Positions 34,001 to 47,358 of a DNA stretch of 64,000 nt are shown here, in pieces. Below the pieces are notes generated by a model. The model saw only the letters and a list, made by a program, of their open reading frames with translations, was not told where the DNA came from and did no database searches. Numbering within the stretch: position 1 is the stretch's first letter; the number at the start of each line of letters is the position of its first letter. The translations under genes and the position numbers were made by a program. Source of the stretch: Pelobates cultripes (taxonomy: Eukaryota; Chordata; Amphibia; Anura; Pelobatidae); NCBI GenBank assembly GCA_933207985.1, contig OW240921.1:24439991-24503990 (forward strand). The letters run 5' to 3'.

Positions 34001-34895
34001 GAGTACGGACAGAAGATAGACGTAAGTCTTCAGCAGATCGTAAGGGCCTAGACTGGACATACTTGTGTATAAAGGAGGATAGATAGGTGGGAGCAGCATT
34101 ATGTAGAAATTTGAAAGCAAGAACCAGAATTTTAAATTGAGCTCTATATTTTATAGGAAGCCAATGTAGGGATTGACAGAAGGGTGAGGCATGGGAGGTG
34201 CATGCGGACAGGAAGATGAGCCTTGCCGCCGCATTCATTATGGACTGTAACAGCGCTAGTTGGGAGCATGTAAGACCACTGAGAAGCGGATTACAGTAGT
34301 CAAGGCGATAAAGGACAGTGGAATGGGCCAACACCTTAATCGCATCTGGCGTTAAGTAGGGGCGGATGCGCGCAATGTTTTTTAGATGGAAATGACAGGA
34401 TTTGGCGATAGATTGAACATGAGGCTTGAAGGAGAGGTCGGAGTCAAAGAGAGCCTGCGTGGTGGAGCTGATGGTAGCACCGTTGACTTGGAGGGAGACA
34501 GACACAGGAGTAACAACACTTGAGGGAGGAAAGACCAGAATTTCAGTTTTAGTCAAATTTAGTTTAAGGAAGTGGGCAGCCATCCAGTTAGAAACAGCAG
34601 AGAGGCAGTCAGAGACACTAGTCAAGAGGGGCAGGAAGAGATCAGGAGAGGACAGGTAGATTTGCGTGTCATCTGCATAGAAATGATATTGGAAGCCAAA
34701 GGAGTTAATGAATTTACCAAGGGAGGCAGTACAGATGGAGAACAGTAGGGGACCAAGGACTGAACCTTGGGGGACACAAACAGAGAGGAGTTGGGAAGAA
34801 GAAGCAGAGCCAGAGAAAGAAACACTGAAAGAAACACTGAAAGAGCGCTGGGAGAGGTAGGAGGAGCACCAGGAGAGAGCAGTTTCGGCACCAAC
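34001..34895 (-). pseudogene. L2/CR1-like LINE reverse transcriptase fragment
   Basis: The minus-strand frame is open from about 34889 down to the gap. It begins inside the RT domain: [12 protein letters not shown], then the catalytic [10 protein letters not shown] (about 34665-34679), [14 protein letters not shown] and the thumb and downstream region [11 protein letters not shown] and [14 protein letters not shown]. This set is typical of the L2/CR1 clade. The endonuclease and the first half of RT are missing, as in a 5'-truncated insertion. The C-terminal end is lost in the N gap. The upstream ~57 residues of the same frame are unrelated flanking sequence. Confidence 0.85.
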
Positions 34896-34938
34896 TGGCA
34901 GGGTACCCTTGAGAAAGGCAGCCGGTTGGTGCCGAAAC
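34882..34938. repeat. Hairpin at LINE 5' truncation point
   Basis: GTTTCGGCACCAAC (34882-34895) and GTTGGTGCCGAAAC (34925-34938) are perfect 14-bp complements around a 29-bp loop, exactly at the start of the LINE homology. Confidence 0.85.
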
Positions 34939-35060
34939 GTTGGGGAGTTTTGGTGACTCGTGTTTCTGTCCTGAGGCTGGTTAGAATTTTTTTGATATTG
35001 TATTATTGCATTATTGTATTTGCCCTTGCTTCTGTTATTGTGTTTACTTATTTTTTTCAT

Positions 35061-36689
35061 TCTAGTACTTTTTTGTACATAATAAAGTTATACTTTTTAA
35101 CCATTCATAGTGGTTATAGTGTGCATTCTATATTGCATAGATATGATGCCAGAAGTGCCTTGCGTAGACCATTCTAAGTAGTTAAACTTACCTGGAGCCC
35201 ATCAGGCAGTCACTCCCTCCGTTTAGAGCCAAGTTGAGCTAAGCCAAGCAGTACACCGAGCAGCACTATATTGGCGGATTGTGGCGTTTGATGTGTATGC
35301 AAAATGTCTGACTGGACTAAAGTCATCACAATTGACGACTTCAGCGATTAAGGATTGGGCTTATAAAAAGAACCTGTCTCAGCGATGGAATGAAGATAAG
35401 TTTTAGTGTAATTTTTAATCTTTTTAAGAAAGAAAACAGGCATGACACTAAACAGTGAGACTAATATAGCAAGGGGTATTTTTTTTTTCTTTTTTTGCAT
35501 CGAGTATTCCTTTAATATATTCACACTGCAGAAATAGTACATGATTACATTTTAATATTAACAACAAATATCAGGCATCACATGGAGACTTTGCTTAGTA
35601 AGTTAAAGCATGTGATGTGTTCATCTTTGACTAAGTAAATTCTGTTCATCTCAGTTTGCAATACATGTGGTTTTCTCTATTTTCTCTACTAATGTCAGTA
35701 GTTTCATCACTTTAGTGATGTTAAGTGGTCATAATAAAACACGATACATACAGAGATTAACCCCTCTGCTGCCAGAGGTGTAACTTCAGTAGCATTATTG
35801 TGCGTCATTAGCCAGCCCAGAGAAAGGCTAATACCAGTTCTATGCAAAAATGGCACCACATACTGCATGCTGGTACCAGACAGCTAATGTTCTCCTCTGG
35901 TTGGAGTAAAGCTTTAAGCCCCACAGCACCTACTTTTTAAAATGTTCTGCGTATCTATGCCCTGTCTAGGGTCTGGCCTATTATCTGGCAAAGCATCATG
36001 GAAATGGCAATTCTACAGCTGGAAACATTTAATTTGGCTAATGGCTTCTGATGATGATGATATTACTGTAGAAAATGCATGCACTCATACAGAATTTCTC
36101 CATATATGCTCAAATGTCTATTAGCGCTCCCGAGGCATCATGGGACAACAAAGTTGCCAACAAGAGAAACATGCAGCACAGGTTGCTGTTTTTTTTACAT
36201 TATTATTGATGCATTATTCACCCAGGCAAACTCTGAATTAGCATTTCTGGGGTGGATAAGGAATTGTCAAATCTTTGGATTGGACAATTCCGCTTTAAGG
36301 CGTTACAGTGTTGGCTAAAGAAGCAATAGAAGGAGATATTTCTCAGTTATAAGAAGGAATAGAGGGCACTAAAATAGTTATTATTTAGTATTACATAGTG
36401 TCAATATATTCTGTAGCACTATACAACAAGGAGAATACAAATAATGAACACATGAACACACAAAAGGAACCACTATGGTGGTGAGTTTACCCTCTAGTAT
36501 TTTCAATACTTTTATACAAAGTGGTCACTGTTCAGCAAGATAACTTATGCCCTTACAATCTAAAGGTAAAAATACAATTATAATATTATACACTGCACAA
36601 ACTACCAATATAGTCTGCAGGGCCTAGCAAATAGGCAGATGCCACTGGATGTATAGGTAGAACCGTATATAGCAATGGGATATAAGAAC
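35061..36689. other. No gene seen; small repeat fragments
   Basis: Includes a repeat fragment at about 35735-35830 related to 6745-6900, and a SINE-tail fragment near 36390-36425. No coding sequence is supported. Confidence 0.5.
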
Positions 36690-38037
36690 AGACTATATAG
36701 AGTAAAAAGAGGTATATATATATATATGGAGTAGTTATATGGAGTAATGGGGGTTGGGGCGGAATACAGGGAAGAGGCTATCTAGAGTAAAAAGAGGACT
36801 TGTAGGGACAGGTTATATGGAGCAATAGGTGGTTATATTGAATAATAGGAGTTATATAGAGAGGTTATACGGAGTAATATAAGGAATTAAAGGGAGATGT
36901 TACATTGAGGAATAGAAGGAGTTACAAGAAGTGAGTTATATGGAATGAATGGGGGAGTTATAGGGAGAAGATATATAAAGTAATAAGAGTAAGTACAGGG
37001 AGCGATTATATGGACTAACAGAAGTTATACGGATAGGTCATACAGGGTATAGAGAGTAATGGGAGGAGTTATAGGAAAAGTTATATGGAGTAATGAGAGA
37101 AGTTATATAAAATTATAGTAGGCGTTATATGGGGAGGTTATATAAAGTTATAGTAGGCGTTATATGGAGAGGTTATATAAAGTTATAGTAGGCGTTATAT
37201 GGGGAGGTTATATAAAGTTATAGTAGGCGTTATATGGGGAGGTTATATAAAGTTATAGTAGGCGTTATATGGGGAGGTTATATAAAGTTATAGTAGGCGT
37301 TATATGGAGAGGTTATATAAAGTTATAGTAGGAATTATATGGAGAGGTTATATAAAGTTATAACAGGCGTTATATGGGGAGGTTATATAAAGTTATAGTA
37401 GGCGTTATATGGAGAGGTTATTTAAAGTTATAGTAGGTGTTATATAGAGAGGTTATATAAAGTTATAGTAGGCGTTATATGGGGAGGTTATATAAAGTTA
37501 TAGTAGGCGTTATATGGAGAGGTTATATAAAGTTATAGTAGGCGTTATATGGAGAGGTTATATAAAGTTATAGTAGGCGTTATATGGGGAGGTTATATAA
37601 AGTTATAGTAGGCGTTATATGGAGAGGTTATATAAAGTTATAGTAGGCGTTATATGGAGAGGTTATATAAAGTTATAGTAGGCGTTATATGGAGAGGTTA
37701 TATAAAGTTATAGTAGGTGTTATATGGAGAGGTTATATAAAGTTATAGCAGGCGTTATATGGGGAGGTTATATAAAGTTATAGTAGGCGTTATATGGAGA
37801 GGTTATATAAAGTTATAGTAGGCATTATATGGAGAGGTTATATAAAGTTATAGTAGGCGTTATATGGAGAGGTTATATAAAGTTATAGCAGGCGTTATAT
37901 GGAGAGGTTATATAAAGTTATAGCAGGCGTTATATGGGGAGGTTATATAAAGTTATAGTAGGCGTTATATGGAGAGGTTATATAAAGTTATAGTAGGCAT
38001 TATATGGAGAGGTTAAAGTTATAGTAGGCGTTATATG
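36690..38037. repeat. 35-bp AT-rich minisatellite, part 1
   Basis: A degenerate start (36690-37090, GGAGTTATAGGGAGAGGTTA-like) gives way to a homogeneous core of 35-bp units, AGTTATAGTAGGCGTTATAT plus GGAGAGGTTATATAA. GGAGAGG and GGGGAGG variants alternate irregularly. Confidence 0.95.
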
Positions 38038-38312
38038 TAGTGATGTCTCAAATGGTTCGCCAACGGTTCACCGCGGACTCCAGTCAGCAGACACATTCCA
38101 GCCAATCAGCAGCAGACCCTCCCTCCCAGACCCTCCCACCTCTTGGACAGCTCACTAAGAATGCAGCTTCAAAATGGATGCTGTCCAGGAGGTGGCAGGG
38201 TGTGGGAGGGAGGGTCTGCTGCTGATTGGCTGGAATGTGTCTGCTGACTGGAGTCCGCGGCGAGCCGTTCGCGGCGAACCGCGGCTAACCGTTCGCGAAC
38301 CGTTCGGGACTA
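38038..38312. mobile_element. Fold-back MITE inside the minisatellite
   Basis: A GC-rich 275-bp insert with long inverted arms. GACTCCAGTCAGCAGACACA and GGCTGCTGATTGG-type segments on the left have complements on the right (TGTGTCTGCTGACTGGAGTC). The ends are TAGTGATGTC... and ...GGGACTA, with CGAACGGTTCGC-like subterminal repeats. It lies in a 35-bp unit, so the array is older than the insertion. Superfamily not certain. Confidence 0.85.
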
Positions 38313-39260
38313 GTTATATGGAGAGGTTATATAAAGTTATAGTAGGCGTTAGATAGAGAGGTTATATAAAGTTGTGGATGACGTTATATGGAGAGGTTAT
38401 ATAAAGTTATAGGAGGCATTATTGGGAGAGGTTATATGGAGTAATAGGAGAAGTTCTAAAACAAGGTTATATAAAGTAATTGAAGAAGTTATAGTGAGAG
38501 GTTGTATTGAGAAATATGAGGTGTTATAAGGAGGTTATATAAAGTAATAGGAGAAGTTATAGGAAGAGGTTATATAGAGTAATAGGAGGAGCTATAGAGA
38601 GATTATATAAAGTAATAGGAGAAGTTGTTGGGATAGATTATATGGAGTAACAGGAGGAGTTATAGTGAGAGGTTATAGTGAGAGGTTATATGGAGTAATA
38701 GGAGAAGTTATAGTGATAGGTTATATGGAGTAACAGGAGGAGTTATAGTGAGAGGTTATAGTGAGAGGTTATATGGAGTAATAGGAGAAGTTATAGTGAG
38801 AGGTTATATGGAGTAACAGGAGGAGTTATAGTGAGAGGTTATATGGAGTAATAGGAGGAGTTATAGTGAGAGGTTATATGGAGTAATAGGAGGAGTTATA
38901 GTGAGAGGTTATATGGAGTAACAGGAGGAGTTATAGTGAAAGGCCATATGGAGTAACAGGAAGAGTTATAGTGAAAGGCCATATGGAGTAAAAGGTGGAG
39001 TTATAGTGAGAGGTTATATGGAGTAATAGAAGGAGTTATAGTGAGAGGTTATATGGAGTAACAGGAGGAGTTATAGTGAAAGGCCATATGGAGTAAAAGG
39101 TGGATTTATAGGGGGATGTTATATTGAGTAATAGGAGAAGTTATAGGAAGAGTCATATGAAGTAACATGATGAGTTATAAGGAGCTATTATATGGAGTAA
39201 CAGGAGGAGTTACAGGAAGAGGTTATAAGGACTAATAGGAGGAATTATAGGGAGGGTTAT
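38313..39260. repeat. 35-bp minisatellite, part 2
   Basis: The same array resumes, then shifts to the unit GGAGTAATAGGAGGAGTTAT plus AGTGAGAGGTTATAT. This is a related but distinct variant block, with decay towards 39260. Confidence 0.93.
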
Positions 39261-39754
39261 GTGTGTTGTGATAAAGTTTAAGCTAGGGAATTTGCATATA
39301 TTTGCATTTGTTTGTATGTCTCACCACAATTTGAATGATGTGTAGTTGGAGGCTAGTCCTTGTGGTGAAAACACAATTTTGAGTATTCTTGCCCCCTGAA
39401 CAGGAGTCTTGTCTCTGTTATTTGGGGCATGGTGGTGACAGAGTCTGTGGGCCTGTGTGCTGAAAGGATAATCGTTTGGGCCTATGAGCTAGAAGTATCT
39501 TTGTTAAGATAGTATTGGGAGCACTCAGAAGAGGTGCTACCTGCCTGTTCAGTGGGTGCCAGTAGAGAAGAGCGAAAAACATAGCGGTACAGGGCTGGAT
39601 CCTACGCTTGGGACCAATCTACCCTGCTTCTGCTACAGATTATCTGGAATGATTGGAGGAGTTATAGAGTGAGGAAATATGTATAATATGTGTAGTTAAA
39701 GCTAAGTGTATATTGAGTAATAGGTGGAATTATAGAGTTTATATAGAAAGGAGT
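39261..39754. other. No gene seen
   Basis: Contains CTTGTCTCTGTTATTTGG and GGTGGTGACAGAG, vaguely LTR-like, but I cannot find paired ends. Left unassigned. Confidence 0.4.
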
Positions 39755-39913
39755 TATCCTATAGACTGTAAGCTCATTTGAGCAGGGCCCTCTTCAACCT
39801 ATCGTTTCTGTAAGTTTTCTTGTAATTGTCCTATTTATAGTTAAATCCCCCCTCTAATAATATTGTAAAGCGCTACGGAATCTGTTGGCGCTATATAAAT
39901 GGCGATAATAATA
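39755..39913 (+). repeat. SINE-like repeat, copy A
   Basis: Starts CCTATAGACTGTAAGCTC, contains GAGCAGGGCCCTCTTCAACC and ends AAGCGCTACGGAATCTGTTG, then GCGCTATATAAATGGCGATA. It is nearly the same as 41510-41671. Confidence 0.85.
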
Positions 39914-41062
39914 TGGACTTGTGGTTATGTTTCATGTGTTATGGGAAACAGACAACATTGTGAATGTAAATAATTATGGATGCCCTCCCTGAGTGTTACA
40001 AAATGATAGGCTGATCTGACAAGCTGGTTATAGACGATGCAGTAATAATGTGTAAATATTTCTGAGTATAAGCAGAGGTATATTTTCCAGAGACCCCCAA
40101 GCTGGCCTCAGACAGAACAGGACTTGGTTAAAAGATGCTGGCTGCCGGTCTCTGTTTGTACAGACATTACATCACACAAGGGAATGTACTCCACAGCTGC
40201 ATCACATTGCACAGGAAAACACCACTGAACACACAGGAATACAGTGCTCCCTGTGGGTAACGGGGGACTGGGGCTCATTATAACTTTATTCTCATATCAG
40301 CACACACATACTACAATCTGATGGCTATTATTAGGGCAGACTCACAAAGAATCAGAGTGCAGCCAAACCTCTCAAACTTCCTAGGACTGGGATGGGTTGG
40401 ATCCATGTTATTTCTCAAAGGTGTCTCATCTCTGGGGGATACCAGAGGAAATCAGCATAATGTGTACATCATGCATTTGTAAGAACATCAGGACAGGCTT
40501 AGGGAGTTCTCCGTTTCCATTGAATGTAAGGTAATCCGGTGACACTATCAGGGCACGCTCAGAGAGTGCACAGTTTTTGTCTAATGTAGAGAGATAATAG
40601 CTGCACATTACTAGGACAGACTCAGACAGTGCTGGGTCTATATATCTAATGTATTGCACCATGAACCAGGTCTCGGAACAGATACGATCTTGGCAGGACA
40701 GCCACGATTTCAGGGGACACACTTGCGCTGTGAAGGAAGGGCACTAGAACCATGCAGAGAGCACTTCAGTAGCACTCTTTACATGGTCCTGCATGTAGGG
40801 GGCTGGCCAGTGGGACCATGCTTGACACCAGGCTGACACGACTCTTTCAGTGGGAGGCCCTTTTCCTCCTGACTTATGTTGGCACTGTCACCGTCAGGGG
40901 ACTTTGCATGACCCAAAGATGGTGATATCGCCGCTGAGTGTCTGGTGGTGTGGGCAGGCAAAGATGAGTTTTGCTTACCTGAACCTGTCCCTCACAGGCA
41001 CTGCCATCCTCGTCTGGCAGGCCCTCTTCTGCTCCTGGTGCATCAGCTGCCAGGAGCCGACT
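39914..41062. other. No gene seen
   Basis: Unassigned sequence. Several 60-95-codon frames on both strands overlap each other and show no domain. Confidence 0.45.
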
Positions 41063-41094
41063 GTTGTACTCTCTTGCATGCACAAGAGTACAAC
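41063..41094. repeat. Short hairpin
   Basis: GTTGTACTCT (41063-41072) pairs with AGAGTACAAC (41085-41094), and an inner CTTG/CAAG can extend the stem with a bulge. Confidence 0.7.
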
Positions 41095-41509
41095 ATTGAG
41101 GATAACGCAATAGAGCCAAGCTCACTACAGCCATTACTGGTGATGGCTGGGGGATTGACATTTTGCTGATGGTAGTAGCTATGTCCAGTCAAGAAGTGTA
41201 AGGTGAAGGAAAAATACTGAGACAAAATAGTCCCTCAGTACATTGTCTTAGTATATATTTTAACTGGGATAGAATTTCGGTTTCAGTGGGGGGGAGGGTG
41301 GGAGGTAAGGGGGAGTTATAGTGAGACGTTATACAATGTATGGCCATGAAGGGTAATGTAGTTATTTAAAAAAAATATTCGACTACCCCCTAACTCAACT
41401 GATAGAACAATCCCTAGCAGAAAAATGGTATACTACAATGGAATTCTATGTGATTTGAGATCTTGTTTCAATTCTAATTCTAATTTTGTCCTAATGTGTT
41501 TTAACCCCA

Positions 41510-41671
41510 CCTCCTATAGACTGTAAGCCTGTTTGAGCAGGGTCCTCTTCAACCTATCATTCCCGTAAGTTTTCTTGTAATTGTCCTATTTATAGTTAAA
41601 TCCCCCCTCTCAAAATATTGTAAAGCGCTACGGAATCTGTTGGCGCTATATAAATGGCAATAATAAATAAA
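41510..41671 (+). repeat. SINE-like repeat, copy B
   Basis: Very similar to 39755-39913, including ATAGACTGTAAGCCTGTTTG and GCGCTATATAAATGGCAATA, and ends in AATAAATAAA. The high similarity suggests a fairly young family. Confidence 0.85.
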
Positions 41672-44107
41672 TTCTCTATTTTTGCTTGTTTTAATTGTTG
41701 GGTGGTTCCTTAACCCATATGTATAATGAGCACTATTGAGTCCACTCTGGGTAAACTAATACTGAATATGGAAACTTCAATGGTGCCATTTGTGGTGGGC
41801 ACCTTTCTATCTTTATACTTGTATATGTAAATACACAGTTTTAATATGTGAGCCACTGTGTACGTTCTATCAGGATCTGAGCAGATGGAATGTAATGAAG
41901 GAGCCCAGGGCCTGATAAATCTCACAAGGAAATTCTTAATTAGAAAATATTGTCACACTAGCAAGCTGCAAATTGCTGTGAGTTAGTACGAACCCTGGGG
42001 CAAAACCACAATGAGGGTAGTTAAATGTTGAGAGGCCAACGAAAGGTGGAGAAGATATAGCAACATTATACCTGTATACAGTCTCTCATGCCCCTGGTTT
42101 TCCAATATTTCTCAGCGTTTAAATGGTTAATAATTTATGATCACTCCATATGTTACACTGCCTATTTATTGTGCTTTTCATAAAATTACAGTGAGACCGT
42201 CAATCCCAAAAATACAAAAGGTATCAAACATTTTGATTGTATTTGTTCCAGGATTTATCTAGTGTTACTGCACCCACCTCAATGACACAGACACTCCAAG
42301 CCTCTTTTAGAAGCTTACATACTACCACATGTAACAGGATGTCAACCGAGTTAAAGTGTGAACCCCAAAACCAGGGGGCAGCATATTTTTCTCCGGTATC
42401 TCAGAAAGGTGGCAAGTCAGATAGGGAAAGAGAAACACAGACTAAACTGGGACTGTCCCATGGAAACCTGTTCTGTTTGTTTCGGTCTATGGCTTTGTAT
42501 AGTTCAACAATACAAGCATAGCTTTGAACTGATTGGTGGTACAGTATATGTAAAAATACAGATGGACAGTGGAAGAAGGAGGTGGTGTGCATGAGAATGT
42601 ACACTTGAGCAAATAGTCATTAATGCACGCAAATTGTAAATTATTTCAACTGTAAATGCATTTAAGAAAAAAACGCAGATTACAACTTAGTTATAGTCAA
42701 AGCTTGCCTATGTCTGTCACCGTTTTGCTATATATTTTTCAATTTACTACAATTTGATGTTTAGAGACTAAAACTAATAGAGTAACAGTTGCTGGTGTCT
42801 GAACGGCACATTAGCAAATTAAGTAGCCATTGGTACAAAGTATTATAGTAAAAGGACCTACAGGGAGCATGCTATGACTGTCTGCAGAGAAAGTTTTACA
42901 AAGCACATAAAGTACCTTCTTTACACATATGCAATGTTTCGACTCATGCAGGAGCCCTTTTCAGCATCACTCTCTTGCACTCAATTGGATTTACTAAACT
43001 CAGAAATTAATATGCGAATACTTGAACATTGTGTCCTGTGGAGGTTCATTTTAAAGCCATTGATGTGTCGTTATAAAAACAGCATAGAAGTTAAACAACG
43101 GTTACTTAGCAGATCTCATTCAATAACTGAAATAGTCATATTACAAAAACTGGTTTAGAGACAGTTTTGCCTGCACAGTAGTTATTATAGTGATATATCA
43201 GTATGTTCCTAGAAGCATCGTAGCTTTGTGCTTTACAGAAAAATCATGATAAACCTTTCTGTCTTCCTACTAAGCATCCTCACGCACTGCTGAAATTACC
43301 AATGTTTTCTTCTACTACCCTTGGTTGCTCTTGACCTCCCCTTTCTGATTGCCCCTTTCCTCCTTACTGTTCCCCTTTCTGTTTATTTGATAATGACACC
43401 TCCCGGGGACGTCCCAGTCCCTTTGTGAACAGATCTGCGCCCTGTCACACGGCTGTCACACCATCATGCGGTCGCTCACAGTCTGATCCCCATGAAATCC
43501 CTGACACAATTGCTGGTGTCAATGAGTGAAGGAGAAGGGTCAAAGGTCATTCATGTCACACTGAGAGAATGTGCACAGGGTTGGGGGGGTGGCGGATGTT
43601 TTACAGTACTAATATGGCATATACCTAAGCTCTTGCAATTAGGAGTGGCAAGGTACAGAATGGCTTTAGATTTAGGCAATTTCTGGCACTCCAACTGAAT
43701 TCCAACTCTCACTCTCCCCAATGAGCCTCTGAGTGACATTCATATGTAGAGTGCATAAGAGCGCCGTATGCAGGGTAGAGGTGGGAAAAGGACCCTTTTT
43801 CACTAGAACTCATATGATCCTGTGACCACTGTGTTTAAATCTGACAGGAAGCTTATTTTGTTTTAGGACAGCGAAGCTAACATTGGCACCCCAGATGTTG
43901 CCAAATAACATGTCCATGACCAGGTATAAGGATGGCCAAGAAACATAGGAAATGTAGTTCAGAAACATTAAGATAGCTGTTACTGCATGCACAGCTTTTC
44001 AGAGCACATTTGCGCTTTATAGTTATTTTAGAAGCTATACAAGGATGAAGTGAAGTTCCTCAACGTGATCTCCAACACAGTATTTGCTGTTTAGTAGATA
44101 TACTAAT
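41672..44107. other. No gene seen
   Basis: Unassigned intergenic DNA. Short frames only. Confidence 0.5.
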
Positions 44108-44545
44108 AAAAGCATGCATGTATTAAATTATGCACTTTTTTTTATTGGTGGTATATCTACAAACAGCTTGCAAAACCTGCAAATCTCTTGTCTGCTGCCT
44201 TTGCAAGCCCTCCCCTTCTAATCCCGCCCAGACATTATGTGGCTGTCCAATCACAGACTTCCCAGTGCAGGTTAGTGAGAAGTCTTTGCAAGGCAGGTGC
44301 TCTGAGCAATTGCTGCCTCTTGGGTTTAATTCCACTGAGCTAAACAACCAGGAAGTAACAGGCCTGTTGTCTGGTGGAAAGCCAAGGGGTGAGGGGTGGA
44401 GGGGGGAGGGATGTAATAAATTAATCTATAGAAGTGGAAATATCAATTGAAATCTGCACTTTTTGTAAAATGAAAATGGAAAAACAAAAAAGAGGTAATT
44501 CTTCACACATTAAGCACGTCAGCAGGCTAGTGTCTCCTTAAGGCC
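44108..44545 (-). repeat. Dispersed repeat family, copy 3
   Basis: Reverse-orientation copy of 7402-7830. TCCAATCACAGACTTCCCA and GCAATTGCTGCCTCTTGGG are visible. Its full length sets the family size at about 430 bp. Confidence 0.75.
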
Positions 44546-47353
44546 CAAAACACCAAACTTAAGCATATATTTGAAATTCCCAACGCTTCTCCCTTTAGTG
44601 AATAACCCTGACAGTGGTTTTCATTGGTGTAGATTGGTGACACGGTTTGGACCAGCTATAATCACTTGAGGAATAACACAGCAATAGACACTGCCTAAGG
44701 TATACCCTGATGCAGTGGTAAGATAATTAGATCGGAGCGTAAACAATACAAAGCAAACAGAGATAATGTGATGACTTAACAAGCAGTGATCACAGATTGA
44801 GATATTACACAAGCAGATCAAGACACCGAACGGTAAAAAGCAGGCTTATTCATTAAACTGAGAAAAGTATTCAGCTCAGTACAGCTTGGCTATAGGAGGC
44901 TGAATTTTGCATTTTAGTTTCAGATGCACTGTTTATTAAATAAATTACAATGCTTGCAACGTTAGCATTAGGGAAAGCAGCCCTGAGGTGAAATCTGGCA
45001 CTATCAATATAAAGTAAAATATGCAATGTTATGTTAGAGAAAGGAATTGAATTGTATATATACTGGGATACCTACAACACAAATACTGGTCTGTGTCCGG
45101 TTTCATTTACCCAATTACTGTTGTGGTCCCTAACCTTGTTAGCCTCTCATAACTCTAGTAATGTCCTACATGTCTATTTTAAGTGTGTAATGGTAGCTAT
45201 GTGGACAAACTGCAATATGCAAAAAAGGCACGAGTGATAAAGAAGTGTGTTAAGGAGTATTAGTGGTGGTTGCATTTAATGTGAATACCTCCAGAAAGGA
45301 GCAAAACCAGAGACAAGCCATCCGGATACCAGAACTCAGACTAAATGTATCACTAAGTAAGGAAACCAGAACCCAGAACAGTCTACATACACAAGGCCAA
45401 GTCAAAACAAATAAATGACATCAGGACTAGGCAAAAAGTAGATCCCCAGAAGTTATAGAACTGCCATGATGCTTTTCGAATGGCAAAGCATCATGGAAGT
45501 TGTAGCTCTATAACATCTAGAGATCTTCCATTTCCTCATCCTTGATTTAAATTGTATGGAACCTTGACACCATCGGAAACCACGCACAAGCACTGAGGAG
45601 CTACAGGAAGTGAAATGGTTGTGTGGTTTCTGTATTTAGAAAAACCTGTGAAAACTTGAGAATGCGTACAATTGGAAATATTTGTATGGACAGCATCATC
45701 AGAAGGTGTAGTGTACTTGGCCCCATAAACAGATTCTCCTGCTGCAATGCCATTGGAAGACATAGTAGAAGACACGGAGGAGGTGAGGTAAACTCTCCAC
45801 GCAATGCTGGTCAGAGAACCATGGGGAACTGCCCAGTCTTACTCATTACGGTCTTGTCTAATACATGCTCTGCTCAGTCATCTCCATTAAAGGTCCCTCC
45901 TTCCTTTTTCTCTCGATTTTCCCTAATTCAATTGTGTCTTCTATCAAAACAATCTCACAAAGTCTTTAGAAACTTTGAAGGAGGGATGAGAGGGACATGG
46001 CAGCAAGGAAGCCTTCAAGTCCATTCAGACATTAAATGTAAAAAAATGGACACAAGATCATGGTGGAAAGTTGGCTTGTGGAGGACTGAAGGGTAAAAAT
46101 AGTAAATACAACTTTTCGATAGCCAACACCTAGAACAGACTTCTTATACTGAAAATATGACAACCAAAACAGCAACAATCCCTAAAAAGCACTAAAAAGG
46201 AACATATCAAGTGGCTATAATGCCTGGAGTCCTCTGGCTCCAAATATGAATCAGTATGGTTACAAGGAGAGGTAAGAGCGGGGCTATGGGAATCCAGAGA
46301 CCTTTATTCAGTGTTAAACGGCTTAAAATGGTTTAACACTGAATGGAAAGCCAGTGCCAAGGAATAAGATGAAATGGTTATAGTGACTGCAATGTCCCTT
46401 TCATACTACAAAATAGGTAAATAAACAGTATTATTACATTCCTGGGAACAATATACTTGATTACCCATTTTATGATTATTCTCTCCAACAATAACATTCC
46501 TATTTCAATTTTTTACTGCCCATTCTATTATTGATCATCTTCTTGAATTCTTATCTCCATCTCCATTAATACTCACTTAATTATTTCTCTATCCTCGATC
46601 TATCCTCATTCCCCCCCCCCCATTTACTGATTCTTCTATTCTTCTTTTTAAATATCCAGAAATCATATATCATTCGTCTTTATTATGTTCTGGTTGTTTT
46701 CTGACCCCATAATATCCATTTCACTTTCTATAAGCGCCCACTCTATCTTTATCTCCATTTTGGGGATCCACTAGCCACTATCACAACTTCATATATTTAA
46801 GTAGCTCAATAACGGTTTCTAGTTCCATTTCTGGACACTCAATCAATGTTCATACCAGTTGGCTGTCATTTCCTGTCATGTATAATCTAGCCCCTCGGCC
46901 ACAAATGTTAATCATTTACCTCTTCTAAATGCTGTAAGAATGCACATTGCGCATTGCAGCATTTAGTCAGCGCTGTATATTTCTTCAACACCAATACCCA
47001 GCTGTGCATGCTAAGGTTTTACTGATGTACTGTCAATCACTTGGCCTGGGTCGCTCATCATTTAGCATTGGCAAATTGCAAGTGACAACATTTTAACACC
47101 ACAGCTGCAGGCAGGCTGGGGCCTGAAGAAACACAGTGACATGGCCTCAGGGGCTGACTCCTCACTTCTAGATTTGGTAACCCTTACACCTTAAAATACA
47201 GAGATGAGTAAAAAAAAATTGTTAAACCATTACTTAAATATCTGTATACTTAGTATAAGGTCCTATAGCTTTGGTCATATCACCGTAGGCATGGAGTAAC
47301 TCACCCTTTTGGGGCCTGTGTAATACCTGCCATCTGCTTTATATCTGTATTTG
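44546..47353. other. No gene seen; small inverted repeat
   Basis: A fold-back around 45450-45515 has CCATGATGCTTT and AAAGCATCATGG. The AACACTGAATGGAAAG segment near 46335 also occurs near 15585. An 11-C run is at 46611-46621. The 157-codon frame at 45623-46096 shows no recognisable domain. Confidence 0.5.
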
Positions 47354-47358
47354 AAACA

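Noticed and set aside
39270..39660. LTR-like fragment
   Set aside because: No matching terminal sequence, target duplication or partner copy was found.
45623..46096. 157-codon plus-strand frame
   Set aside because: No recognisable domain and mixed composition; consistent with chance.
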